NCBI GenBank assembly: GCA_026389735.1
Contig: JAPLHH010000027.1
Coordinates: 1 to 26,318 of the forward strand
Length of the DNA: 26,318 nucleotides
Direction of reading: 5' to 3'
Origin: Chloroflexota bacterium
GTDB lineage: Bacteria; Chloroflexota; Dehalococcoidia; GIF9; UBA5620
Shown: positions 15,189 through 23,225 of the stretch, in pieces
Layout of the letters: every line of letters begins with the position of its first letter
How positions within the stretch are numbered: position 1 is the first letter of the stretch
Notes under the pieces: model-generated
What the model was told of the DNA's origin: nothing
What the model saw: only the letters and a program-made list of their open reading frames with translations
The model's database searches: none
Translations under genes and position numbers: made by a program

Positions 15189-15226
15189 TTAGCCAATGCC
15201 CCTTTGTCATCCTCAGCCATTTACCC

Positions 15227-15279
15227 GTCATTCTGAGCGAAGCGAAGAATCTAGACCCTTCACTTCGTTCAGGGTGACA
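15227..15279. repeat. REP/MITE-like palindromic element between hemB and hemL
   Basis: GTCATTCTGAGCGAAGCG at the left and a matching CGTTCAGGGTGAC at the right form imperfect inverted ends around GAATCTAGACCCTTCACTT. It belongs to the same broad class as the elements at 16451-16515 and 21646-21694 (core AGCGAAGCG). Confidence 0.75.
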
Positions 15280-15285
15280 AATAAT

Positions 15286-16257
15286 TTACAGCCAGCGGGC
15301 TGCCTCCTTGGCGTAGTAGGTTATGATTATGTCAGCCCCGGCCCTCTTGATGGCGGTGAGCATTTCCAGGACTATCCCTTTCTCATCGAGCCAGCCTTGC
15401 TGGGCGGCTGCTTTCACCATGGCATACTCGCCGCTGACGCTATAAGCAGCTAACGGGTGATTGAAGGTATCACGTACCTTTCGTATCACGTCCAAGTAGG
15501 GCAGTGCTGGCTTGACCATGACGATATCTGCTCCCTCAACAATATCCTGCTCTATTTCACGCAGAGCCTCCCGCCAGTTAGGTGGGTCCATCTGGTAAGA
15601 GCGGCGGTCGCCGAACTGTGGTGCCGACTCAGCGGCTTCACGGAAAGGCCCGTAGAAGTAAGAGGCGTATTTTGCGGCGTAGGCGAGGATAGGGATATCC
15701 TGGAATCCGTTTCTGTCCAGCACCTGTCGAATCGCTTTCACTCTGCCATCCATCATATCTGAAGGAGCTATTATATCAGCGCCGGCTTCGGCATGAGATA
15801 AGGCTGTCTTGGCAAGTAGTCCCAGAGTCTTGTCATTGTCAACGTAGCCATCTACCACAACACCGCAGTGACCGTGGCTGGTATATTCGCAGAGACAGAC
15901 GTCGGTTATCACCAGTAACTCGGGTACCGTCTTTTTGATGGCTCGTATTGCCTGCTGGATGATTCCCTTTGGGTGATAGGCTGAGGAGCCGGCTTCATCT
16001 TTCTTTTCGGGTATGCCGAAGAGTATTATTGCTGGAATGCCGAGCCTGGCGATTTCCTCGGCTTCTTTAGGCAGCAGGTCGTTGGAGAGGCGGTAGAGAC
16101 CTGGCATTGAGCTTATTTTCTGCTTTATTTTGCTGCCCTCGACAACAAAGAGAGGATATATCAGGTCTCCGACCTCGACCTTGGTCTCTCGAACCAGTGC
16201 CCGTAGGGCTTCACTACGGCGGAGACGTCTCAAACGCAGTTGCGGGAAACTACTCAT
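15286..16257 (-). CDS. hemB: Delta-aminolevulinate dehydratase (porphobilinogen synthase)
   Basis: HemB condenses two 5-aminolevulinates to porphobilinogen. The start ATG 16257 ([14 protein letters not shown]) is preferred over ATG 16305 because AAGGAG lies 6 bases upstream and the family normally begins with this R-x-R-R-L-R-R segment. Zinc ligands are present in [14 protein letters not shown] (C121, C123, C131), marking the zinc-dependent type. The active-site lysines are K196 ([15 protein letters not shown]) and K249 ([10 protein letters not shown]). The length of about 323 residues is normal. It lies between the GxxExxY relic and hemL in a minus-strand tetrapyrrole cluster. Confidence 0.97.
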   Translation of the reverse strand: MSSFPQLRLRRLRRSEALRALVRETKVEVGDLIYPLFVVEGSKIKQKISSMPGLYRLSNDLLPKEAEEIARLGIPAIILFGIPEKKDEAGSSAYHPKGIIQQAIRAIKKTVPELLVITDVCLCEYTSHGHCGVVVDGYVDNDKTLGLLAKTALSHAEAGADIIAPSDMMDGRVKAIRQVLDRNGFQDIPILAYAAKYASYFYGPFREAAESAPQFGDRRSYQMDPPNWREALREIEQDIVEGADIVMVKPALPYLDVIRKVRDTFNHPLAAYSVSGEYAMVKAAAQQGWLDEKGIVLEMLTAIKRAGADIIITYYAKEAARWL

Positions 16258-16319
16258 TGTTTTCTCCTTGATTGCAGCGATTAAATTATGATTACGGCGA
16301 TTCATATAGATGACGGCGA

Positions 16320-16630
16320 TTATCGTGGCGATGTCATTAGACGGCGAATTTCACACCTCCTGTTGCCAAAGTTAACCAGCAATCCCACATTTAAACCAGA
16401 AGCTTTTAAGTATAGATACACCCCAAAACCTCCTCGTGAGTATTTATTGCCATTGCGAGGAGCGTAGCGACGTGGCAATCTAAAATGAGATTGCTTCGCT
16501 TCGCTCGCAATGACAGGTGGTGATTGTTTGGACCTAATTCATTGTGGGCCTGATAACAAGCCGCGATAATCTTACCAGTCAGCGGATCCCTACCCTCATC
16601 GCTGTAATCTCCCATCATCGCTGTCATCAT
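16320..16630 (-). pseudogene. GxxExxY-family gene broken by a palindromic repeat
   Basis: From ATG 16630, which overlaps the cobA-hemD stop (ATGA), the frame reads DPLTGKIIAACYQAHNELGP, the conserved N-terminus of GxxExxY proteins. It then enters the palindromic element at 16451-16515. After the element, a different frame reads VYLYLKASGLNVGLLVNFGN followed by EIRRL, the conserved C-terminus, ending at TAA 16320-16322. The central part with the name-giving motif, roughly 50-60 residues, is missing. GxxExxY proteins are small predicted PD-(D/E)XK-type proteins of unclear function. The relic sits inside the hem cluster. Confidence 0.85.
16451..16515. repeat. REP/MITE-like palindromic element inside the GxxExxY relic
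   Basis: The outer ends CATTGCGAG and CTCGCAATG are perfect inverted repeats, with inner arms GGCAATCT and AGATTGC around AAAATG. The whole 65-base unit could form one long imperfect hairpin. It sits exactly where the GxxExxY reading frame is lost. Confidence 0.85.
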
Positions 16631-18141
16631 CTCCTAAAGTGCTTCTCTATGGCCTCCACCAGCCCAGGTATGGTGTGCTCCTTGGCAACTATATCAGCCT
16701 TTAGTCCTTTTTGGGCAAGAACTGTGGCCGTGTTCGGGCCGATGCCAGCTAGCTTAGCTCGTTTTATAACCTCCCATTTCTGCCCCAGTATAGCCAACAG
16801 GCTATTTACCGTCGAGGCGCTGGTGAAGGTGATGACATCAATTTTCCCTTTCAAGAGCATCTGTTTTCCCTGTGAGACGCCCTTTTTTGTGGGAGCCGTT
16901 TTGTATGCTGTTACCTGATGAACTTCGGCTCCGAGCTTAATAAGCCCTTCGGCCAATTCGTTACCAGCTATATCAGCTCGAGGCAGAAGAACTCGGTGTC
17001 CAGCGATGTCCTTCTTTTTAAGTCCAGCAAGGAAGCCCTGACTGGTATATATCTCCGGAAGATAATCTGGTCGGATGCCCTTTTCCTCAAGTGCTCTAGC
17101 CGTAACCGGGCCGATGGCCCCAATTTTAGTATCATCAAGCCAACGCGAATCCAACTCCAGGGCATATAGTCTTTTCCAGAATACCTCCACGGCATTGACG
17201 CTGGTAAAGATTATCCAGCCATAGCTCCTCAGGTTCATGATGGCTTGGTCGAGTTTCTTCCAGGTGCGTGGTGGGCCAATCTTTATAACTGGCATTTCGA
17301 CAGGAATAGCTCCGAGTTCCATAAGGAGGCGGCTCAATTCATTTGCCTGGTGCTCGGCTCTGGTCACCAGGATTCGTTTGCCGAAAAGGGGCCGGTTATC
17401 AAACCAGCGGAGTTGCTCTCGTAGTTGAACGACTTCGCCGACCACTATCACTGCCGGCGGCTCGAAGCCTTCTTGTTTGGCTCGGCTAACGATATCTTCC
17501 AGCGTGCCGACTAGGGTACATTGCCTGGAGCTGGTGCCCTGGCTTATCACTGCTACTGGAGTGGACGACGGTTTGCCATTTTGTATCAATTGGTTGACTA
17601 TGTGTGCCAGGTTTTCCATCCCCATCAAAAAGACTAGCGTGTCACTGCTTGTGCTTATCTTATCCCAGGCGATGCTTGACTCGCCTTTCTCAGGAGCCTC
17701 ATGTCCGGTGATGACGGTAAAAGAGGAAGCCAGGCGGCGATGAGTCACCGGGATGCCGGCGTAGGCTGGAACAGCATAGGCTGATGAGACACCGGGTACT
17801 ATTTCGTAGGGAATTTTGTTGGCAGCCAGAACTTCTGCCTCCTCGCCGCCTCGCCCGAGGACGAAGGGGTCGCCCCCTTTCAGCCTGACCACCGTCTTGC
17901 CCTCTCTGGCTTTGCCCACCATCAATAGATTTATCTCCTTCTGCTCCATGGCATGGCAGCCACGCCCCTTGCCCACATATATTCTTTCAGTTTTAGGCGG
18001 AGCCTCTTCTAAGAGACTATCATCGATCAGCCGGTCATAGATGATGACATCGGCTTTCTTGAGGCATTTCAGCCCCTTCACTGTAATCAGGCCATGGTCG
18101 CCTGGGCCGGCGCCCACCAGGTAGACCTTTCCACGCTTCAC
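16627..18141 (-). CDS. cobA-hemD: Fused uroporphyrinogen-III C-methyltransferase / uroporphyrinogen-III synthase
   Basis: Residues 1-245 are an S-adenosylmethionine uroporphyrinogen III methyltransferase: VGAGPGD (9-15), RLKGGDPFVLGRGGEE (86-101) and GVSSAYAVPAYAGIPVTHR (117-135). Residues 255-504 are uroporphyrinogen III synthase: GKRILVTRA, IIFTSVNAVEVF, IGAIGPVTARALEE and ITFTSASTVN. The fusion closes hydroxymethylbilane to uroporphyrinogen III and methylates it to precorrin-2, the branch to siroheme, cobalamin and heme d1/alternative heme. The start GTG 18141 has AAGGTGA 7 bases upstream. It is the first gene of the minus-strand hem cluster; hemA and hemC are not adjacent, unlike in many related clusters. 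Confidence 0.96.
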   Translation of the reverse strand: MKRGKVYLVGAGPGDHGLITVKGLKCLKKADVIIYDRLIDDSLLEEAPPKTERIYVGKGRGCHAMEQKEINLLMVGKAREGKTVVRLKGGDPFVLGRGGEEAEVLAANKIPYEIVPGVSSAYAVPAYAGIPVTHRRLASSFTVITGHEAPEKGESSIAWDKISTSSDTLVFLMGMENLAHIVNQLIQNGKPSSTPVAVISQGTSSRQCTLVGTLEDIVSRAKQEGFEPPAVIVVGEVVQLREQLRWFDNRPLFGKRILVTRAEHQANELSRLLMELGAIPVEMPVIKIGPPRTWKKLDQAIMNLRSYGWIIFTSVNAVEVFWKRLYALELDSRWLDDTKIGAIGPVTARALEEKGIRPDYLPEIYTSQGFLAGLKKKDIAGHRVLLPRADIAGNELAEGLIKLGAEVHQVTAYKTAPTKKGVSQGKQMLLKGKIDVITFTSASTVNSLLAILGQKWEVIKRAKLAGIGPNTATVLAQKGLKADIVAKEHTIPGLVEAIEKHFRR

Positions 18142-18298
18142 GTTAGCTTCACCTTGGCTACGAATTCTAGTGCCCTGATTTCAAGCATTTCTACAGTATC
18201 TTTTGCCTATACTAGGCTATTCTACCACACCATCCTTTGTTCTCACAGAGCCAGGATTGAATCATCTAGAATCTAACCCGGGACCATTAAAATTAAAG

Positions 18299-18325
18299 TA
18301 GTAGCGACCTTTTAAGGTCGCTACA
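18299..18325. repeat. Single-hairpin relative of the two-hairpin repeat
   Basis: GTAGCGACC-TTTTAA-GGTCGCTAC (18301-18324) shares the GCGACC core with the repeats at 972-989 and 13779-13796. It lies between divergent cobA-hemD and MFS genes. Confidence 0.75.
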
Positions 18326-18384
18326 AGGTTTTGCTGTGGCAAGCTTTTGTGATAAAGTTTATAGACGCTTTATAGATACGAGAA

Positions 18385-19551
18385 TTGCGGTTGAAGAATT
18401 CATTTACCCTTTTTACCCTTTACATAGTAGCCTTCGTCGGATTTGCCGGTTTCAGTTTTCTGTTTCCGGTGATACCGCTCTACGCTGCTGAGCTTGGTGC
18501 TACGGTGGCTGAGGTTGGGGTGATAGTAGCCACCATCTCCTATGTTACTGCTTTCTTTCTGATTCCATTCGGCATGCTTTCCGATAAGTTCGGACGTCAC
18601 AAGCTTCTGGTCGGTGGCCTGGCCGTCTTCACGCTGGCTCCATTACTTTATCCTCTGGCTAACAATCCTGTGCAGCTCATTTGGGTTAGGGCAATCCATG
18701 GCTTGGCGGCAGCAGCTTTTCTGCCGACGGCCATTGCCCTGGTAATTGATTTAACCCCGGAGGCAAAGCGAGGTGAAGCCATTGGCTGGTATACAGCATC
18801 ACTTCAACTGGGCCTGATGGCGGGACCGATAACCGGTGGCTTCCTGACAGGTCACTTTGGCTTCGATGCAGCTTTTTACGGCTGTAGCGCTATCTCGCTG
18901 ATAGGCCTGGTTCTGGCTTTTTCTCGACTCCGGGCTATTGCCCACCGACCAGCGGCTACTCCAGGCAGGGCCAGTTCATCATGGCGTTGGCTAGGACAGC
19001 CGCTGGCGATTGCAGTCTTGTTGGCCACACTGCTGGTTGCTGTCGGCTCAGGTACGATTGGCAGCTACATTCCCCTTTACGGCAGGGGGTTTGGCATGAC
19101 TGAGACTGATGCCGGAGCAATCATTACTGCCCTTTATGCCAGCTCAGCCATTCTGCGGGCTCCAGCCGGGAGATTGACAGACAGGATTGATAGGAAGCTG
19201 CTGCTTATAGGCGGTGTGGGGCTGAGCGCCATAGCTGTGTCTCTTTTTTCCTTTTCCCATAACCTATCGCAGTTTATCATCGTAGGCGTTGTCTTCGGTA
19301 TCGGCATGGGAATAGCCATGCCGGCAAGTCTGGTAATGGCAGCCGATTTTTCTTCAACAGGCGGCAGGGCGCTATCAATGGCTATGCCTACTTGTTTCTT
19401 CCATATCGGCTTGGCTGCCGGGCCTACTGTCATGGGGTATATAGCCCAGGTGAGCGGTTTTGAGACGATGTTTCTGGCCTGTGCTTTGAGCTTGGCCGTT
19501 GGTTTGCTCATCATGCTCGGCTTGATGCGCGCCCAAAAGGTACAACAGTGA
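18385..19551 (+). CDS. MFS transporter, probable drug/metabolite efflux type
   Basis: The 388-residue protein has about twelve hydrophobic helices. Motif A, GMLSDKFGRHK, lies between helices 2 and 3, and a second copy GRLTDRIDRK at the half-molecule repeat. Substrate cannot be predicted; this size and motif set fit proton-coupled efflux or small-metabolite transporters. Starts are ambiguous: TTG 18385 or TTG 18391, with no clear ribosome-binding site. TATAGA at 18371-18376 with TTGTGA 18 bases before it would put the transcript start at about 18383, so a leaderless message is possible. Its stop overlaps the queH start. Confidence 0.88.
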   Translation: MRLKNSFTLFTLYIVAFVGFAGFSFLFPVIPLYAAELGATVAEVGVIVATISYVTAFFLIPFGMLSDKFGRHKLLVGGLAVFTLAPLLYPLANNPVQLIWVRAIHGLAAAAFLPTAIALVIDLTPEAKRGEAIGWYTASLQLGLMAGPITGGFLTGHFGFDAAFYGCSAISLIGLVLAFSRLRAIAHRPAATPGRASSSWRWLGQPLAIAVLLATLLVAVGSGTIGSYIPLYGRGFGMTETDAGAIITALYASSAILRAPAGRLTDRIDRKLLLIGGVGLSAIAVSLFSFSHNLSQFIIVGVVFGIGMGIAMPASLVMAADFSSTGGRALSMAMPTCFFHIGLAAGPTVMGYIAQVSGFETMFLACALSLAVGLLIMLGLMRAQKVQQ

Positions 19552-20081
19552 AGGTTGTGTTACATATATGTTGTGGAGTTTGCGCTGCCGGTGCTGTGGA
19601 AGCACTGGTCAGAGAGGGACATCAAGTTGTCGGCTTCTTCTACAATCCGAACATTCACCCGGCGGAGGAATATCAGAGAAGGCTGGAAACTGCTCGCAGG
19701 GTTGCTCAGGAACTGCATTTCCCATTGGAAGTGCCAGTTTATGAGCCGGAGGAATGGCTCAAACAGGCTGGTTCTTTGGAACATGAGCCTGAAGGTGGAA
19801 AGAGATGCCAGGTTTGTTTCAGATTCCGGCTGGAAAAGGCTTATGATTACATGGTGGACTGTGGAGCAGACGCTTTTACTACTACGCTAACAATTAGTCC
19901 TCGCAAATCTGCACAGATAATTAACAAAATAGGATGGGAGATAGGCGGGGAGAAGTTTCTGGTGAGGGATTTCAAGAAAAAGGAAGGTTTCAAGCGGGCT
20001 GTAGAATTAGCCAAACGGTGGCAGCTTTATCGGCAAGACTATTGTGGCTGCATTTACAGCATGAGACAAGGGCGAGGTTAG
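19548..20081 (+). CDS. queH: Epoxyqueuosine reductase QueH
   Basis: QueH (formerly DUF208) reduces epoxyqueuosine to queuosine in the wobble base of GUN-anticodon tRNAs, replacing QueG in many anaerobes. The sequence shows the diagnostic cysteines HICCGVC (C8, C9), RCQVCFRFRL (C87, C90) and YRQDYCGCIYS (C166, C168), with FYNPNIHPAEEYQRR and TTTLTISPRKS between. The length of 177 residues is normal. It starts at GTG 19548, overlapping the MFS stop by four bases (GTGA), so translation is coupled. The co-occurrence with an MFS transporter may be incidental or could hint at queuosine-precursor transport; the sequence cannot decide. Confidence 0.95.
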   Translation: MKVVLHICCGVCAAGAVEALVREGHQVVGFFYNPNIHPAEEYQRRLETARRVAQELHFPLEVPVYEPEEWLKQAGSLEHEPEGGKRCQVCFRFRLEKAYDYMVDCGADAFTTTLTISPRKSAQIINKIGWEIGGEKFLVRDFKKKEGFKRAVELAKRWQLYRQDYCGCIYSMRQGRG

Positions 20082-20168
20082 TTGAGGTTGAAACTTGAGA
20101 CAAGCAAACCAAATGTGTAGCTGTGGAGCTTCAGCCCCGCCCAATATCCACACCTGGGTTGGCTTAAA

Positions 20169-21500
20169 TCAGGCTCGCCGTCGTGCCATGACGACGATAA
20201 GGATTATAATCAGCAAGCCACCAAGGGCCAGGACAATGACACCAATTGGCGGTAATGGTAATTTGCTGGTTGTTGTCCCTGCTTCACTTACCTTGAAGCT
20301 GCTACTTTTGCCATCAATGGCAACACTGTAGCTGCCGGCGCTCTCTTTGCTTACGGTGAAAGTCACCACCCCTGTTTCCCCTGCCCCCAGGGTAACCTCG
20401 TCCTCTGCCTCGGTAGTGCCGTTTATCTTAAGGACTACTGTGTAGCTGCCCTGGCTGCCGCCGCTATTGGTAACCGCAGCGGCGATTGTCACTGTCTCAC
20501 CTAGCGTCACCGAACTCGGGCTGACTTTCAAATCAGAGATGGCGAAGCTGGCCGGTTTCGGCGCCGCCGCCCCGCCAACCATGCCCAGCACGGCGAAAGT
20601 GGAGAAGTGGCTTACCTGCGCTGTCATAGTCTTAGCCTGGGTATCAACGGTGCTCGATAGCGCCGCCCACTTCGAGCCATCCCAGTAGGCGATGAACAGG
20701 CCTGCCTCTTTCACCCCGGCGGGCAAAGCTGCCGGGTCGTACTTCACGGTCAGTGTCAAGGCCGGCTTGAAGGTGGTTTCGGAGGGGCTGAACTTATAGG
20801 CGGTAATCACCGCTGTGTCAGCCGGTGGTGACGGCGGCGATAGCTCCCTGGTAACGGCGAGCGACTGCCCCTGGATGTTCACCGTGGTGTTCGCCTTAAA
20901 GCTGAGCTGTACCGCTCCATCGGCGCTGCTGACGGTCGTTGCGCTTTGGAGAACTCCAGCCTGGCTGATGCTGATGCTGCCAGCCTGCCCCAGTACCGAG
21001 CTCGAAACTGTCACCGTCGGACTCGGACTTGGCGTTTGCGTCGGCGTTGGCGTTGGTGTTTGCGTTGGCGTCGGCGTTGGAGTTGGTGGTTCGGGTGCCG
21101 GTGTAGCCGGTGGTGGAGGGGGTGGTGGTGAAGCCGCGCCCGTGGTCAGGTTCAGATTGGTTACGGCGCCGGAGCTGAGGGTGTAAGTCTGCTGGGCTTT
21201 GACGCCGTTTACATAAAATTCCATGGTGGCGCCGCTGCTGCCCGATATCTTCAATGTCGGGCTGTAGCCATATTTGCCCTGGGCATTGGTGGCGGCTGAG
21301 GCAACCTCGGTGCCGTTTATGCGGATGGAGACCGCTGTGCCCGGCGGCGCTGGATTGTCATTTACGGTGACGGTGCCGTAGAGCTGGTGAGGTGGTGCTG
21401 GTGGTGCGTCTGCCTGTGCTGGCTGCGCCATGCCCAATGCCATCGCCAGCATTATAATTAGTATCAGACAACCTGTGGTTAGCTTATTTAACATATCCAT
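20169..21500 (-). CDS. Secreted, C-terminally membrane-anchored multi-domain surface protein
   Basis: From ATG 21500: a signal peptide (ILIIMLAMALGMAQPAQA); an N-terminal beta-domain (about 35-120, PPHQLYGTVTV, KYGYSPTLKI) shared with the next upstream gene; a Pro/Thr linker with TPTPTQ repeats (about 125-162); a beta-domain (about 165-330); a CARDB-like adhesion domain (about 335-405, LKVSPSSVTLGETVTI, VVLKINGTTE); and one membrane helix followed by RRRA, leaving it anchored outside the cell. A TTG at 21515 keeps the frame open but abuts AGGAAAGG, so ATG 21500 or ATG 21494 is preferred. It is likely a cell-wall or adhesion protein; no enzymatic motif is visible. Confidence 0.82.
   Translation of the reverse strand: MDMLNKLTTGCLILIIMLAMALGMAQPAQADAPPAPPHQLYGTVTVNDNPAPPGTAVSIRINGTEVASAATNAQGKYGYSPTLKISGSSGATMEFYVNGVKAQQTYTLSSGAVTNLNLTTGAASPPPPPPPATPAPEPPTPTPTPTQTPTPTPTQTPSPSPTVTVSSSVLGQAGSISISQAGVLQSATTVSSADGAVQLSFKANTTVNIQGQSLAVTRELSPPSPPADTAVITAYKFSPSETTFKPALTLTVKYDPAALPAGVKEAGLFIAYWDGSKWAALSSTVDTQAKTMTAQVSHFSTFAVLGMVGGAAAPKPASFAISDLKVSPSSVTLGETVTIAAAVTNSGGSQGSYTVVLKINGTTEAEDEVTLGAGETGVVTFTVSKESAGSYSVAIDGKSSSFKVSEAGTTTSKLPLPPIGVIVLALGGLLIIILIVVMARRRA
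21018..21115. repeat. Low-complexity repeat encoding the TPTPTQ linker
   Basis: On the plus strand the stretch repeats GGCGTTGGC/GTTGGTGTT units of 6 and 12 bases. It encodes the Pro/Thr linker and could vary in length by slippage without shifting frame when whole hexamers change. Confidence 0.7.
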
Positions 21501-21556
21501 TTTATATTTTAGCAACCTTTCCTATTTCAAACCGATATGATGTTACCATCTTGGAG

Positions 21557-21578
21557 GGATAGACCTTCAGGTCTGTCC
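21557..21578. repeat. Hairpin repeat GGATAGACC/GGTCTGTCC, copy 2
   Basis: A 9-bp stem with TTCA loop, near-identical to 13852-13875. It lies about 57 bases upstream of the ATG of the 448-residue-class surface protein, so a terminator role for that gene is unlikely. Confidence 0.7.
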
Positions 21579-21645
21579 GCTTTCTCAGGGGGGTGGGGCA
21601 GAGCATCTGCTCCAGCCTACCCACTATAAAGACCTGTCCCTCTAT

Positions 21646-21694
21646 GTCGTTGCGAGGCGTCCCGAGTGAAGCGAGGGAACAGCCGTGGCAATCT
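21646..21694. repeat. REP/MITE-like element fragment
   Basis: GTCGTTGCGAGGCG, GTGAAGCGAGGGAAC and CGTGGCAATCTCG match the left half of the element at 16451-16515 (TTGCGAGG, CGTGGCAATCT). The right arm is absent, so this looks like a decayed copy. Confidence 0.65.
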
Positions 21695-21797
21695 CGGTGG
21701 GGTTTTGGGAGGAGTGCTTCGTTTCCCCTCTCCCTCTTCAAGTCAGGTTGCTAAATTACCTCCTTTCGCAAAGCACTAAAAATAGCTTTATGGCATC

Positions 21798-23201
21798 TCA
21801 TTCGCAGCGCATGCTCCCTGTTGGAGTAGACCAGCCACTCCAGCCGGCGGTATTGCCCGCCTTAACTTGCCAGTAGTACGTGGTGCCAGCGGTTAAACCG
21901 GTCACTTCGTGGTAGAGAACATTGCCCACCTCGGCGTTGAACATATCGGTGCCTGTGAAACCAGAGCTGGTGTTGACCTGCAGGTGGTACTTTGTAGCTC
22001 CCGCGGAGGCGTTCCACTTGAAGGTAAGAGCTGAGCAGTCCCGGGTTGGGGTCGCTGGTACCACAAGCGCTACAGTGCCACCCCAGCCAGCATACATTAA
22101 AGTGTGATTCCAAGAATTCTCAAAACTCCCTGCAGGGTCTGGCCAGGTATAACTACTAAAGGTTATAGGACTACTTTTAGCTGGGGGGCCGCCAGAGGCA
22201 TAAACTTGACCATAACCCGTTGCCGCCACGGCCAACCAGTAATATGTGTCCTTAGTTACATTCAGTTCTGGAATGCTGAGCGTGTTCCAGCCAGAGACTG
22301 TATCCTGAGCTGTGTTGTTGTAGCTAAGACGTGCGCCAGGCACACCGCTAGCGTCAGCGTAAATAGCTACTTTTGCTGACCCAGCTTGCCATATCTTAAC
22401 CCTAAATTCTGTTACTTTGCCAGTCGACGTGGCTTGAAACCGACACAGAATGACAATTGGGCCAGAAGAAAAGTAGGTACTCGAGGCATCATCAGCACCA
22501 ATCAGCCTCTGTCCTCCGCCATTGGGTGGTGGCGGCACGGTGCCTATGGTGATGGAAAGGGCTCGAGTATCTGTGGCCATGACAGCATCGGTTACCTGCA
22601 CGGTGAAAGTGGATGTTTCTACGACTGCCGGCGTGCCCGAGATTACATTGCCCGTTAGACTAAGCCCCGTTGGCAAACTGCCACTGTATAGAGACCAGGT
22701 GTAAGGCGTGGTGCCGCCCGACGCCTGCAAAGTCTGCGTGTAAAAAGTGCCAACCTGCCCGTCGGGCACCAGCGATGTCGTGGTGACGGTAAGGTCGATC
22801 GCCGTGTCAGACAGGTTAAGCGGTTGGCCGTCATTGCGGTTGATGCCGCCGGACTGCCAGGCGACCGACTGAACTGCTTGGGTGGTGCCTATGTAGAAGG
22901 TAACGGTGCCAGTGCTGCCCGGCACCTTGAATAACGGGCTGTAGCCATACCTGTGCTGGCTGTCCACGATGGTCTCGGCCTGTTTAACATTATTTACGCG
23001 AGCCTCGACCTTGGTGCCTGCAGCCGCCAGGCTGCCGCCGATATAAACGTTGCCGTAGAACTGGTGAGGTGGCTCGGGCTGTGCCAAGGCCGCAGGGGTA
23101 ACGCCGCTGGCCAGGAGCAGGAGCGCCAGCACAAGGGCTATAGCCGCTCCATAGCCGGCGCTGCCGGCGCTTAAGTTGTATCGTCTAAACCATCTTTTCA
23201 T
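21798..23201 (-). CDS. Secreted multi-domain protein with putative-Ig and fibronectin type III domains
   Basis: The protein begins with a long signal peptide (basic start, hydrophobic 19-33, cleavage after AALA-Q). Domains: the PPHQFYGNVYI ... RYGYSPLFKV domain (about 44-110), paralogous to the one in the following gene; a putative-Ig domain (about 140-220, QASGGTTPYTWSL, GSLPTGLSL, VISGTP); a beta-sandwich (about 230-370, FRVKIWQAGSAKVAIYAD); and a fibronectin type III-like domain (about 378-464, YHLQVNTSSGF, GLTAGTTYYWQVKA). No anchor is visible at the C-terminus, so it may be released or held by partners. ATG 23201 has GGAGAGAGA upstream and lies 24 bases after the stop of the 1000-residue gene, so the two are likely one operon. 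Confidence 0.82.
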   Translation of the reverse strand: MKRWFRRYNLSAGSAGYGAAIALVLALLLLASGVTPAALAQPEPPHQFYGNVYIGGSLAAAGTKVEARVNNVKQAETIVDSQHRYGYSPLFKVPGSTGTVTFYIGTTQAVQSVAWQSGGINRNDGQPLNLSDTAIDLTVTTTSLVPDGQVGTFYTQTLQASGGTTPYTWSLYSGSLPTGLSLTGNVISGTPAVVETSTFTVQVTDAVMATDTRALSITIGTVPPPPNGGGQRLIGADDASSTYFSSGPIVILCRFQATSTGKVTEFRVKIWQAGSAKVAIYADASGVPGARLSYNNTAQDTVSGWNTLSIPELNVTKDTYYWLAVAATGYGQVYASGGPPAKSSPITFSSYTWPDPAGSFENSWNHTLMYAGWGGTVALVVPATPTRDCSALTFKWNASAGATKYHLQVNTSSGFTGTDMFNAEVGNVLYHEVTGLTAGTTYYWQVKAGNTAGWSGWSTPTGSMRCE

Positions 23202-23225
23202 ATTCTCTCTCCACTCTGTTTATGG

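Noticed and set aside
18401..18424. Another run of TTTACC-like sequence (ATTTACCCTTTTTACCC) that could belong to the operator family.
   Set aside because: The spacing between the A residues is 9 and 7 bases, not 11, and the run is coding sequence for FTLFTLYI at the start of the MFS protein.
945..21694. A CRISPR array formed by the repeated palindromes.
   Set aside because: Copies are thousands of bases apart in both orientations with no regular spacers and no cas genes.
21685..21876. A small plus-strand frame at the end of the fibronectin-domain gene.
   Set aside because: It begins inside a palindromic repeat fragment and runs antisense into the surface-protein gene, without a ribosome-binding site or any recognisable family.
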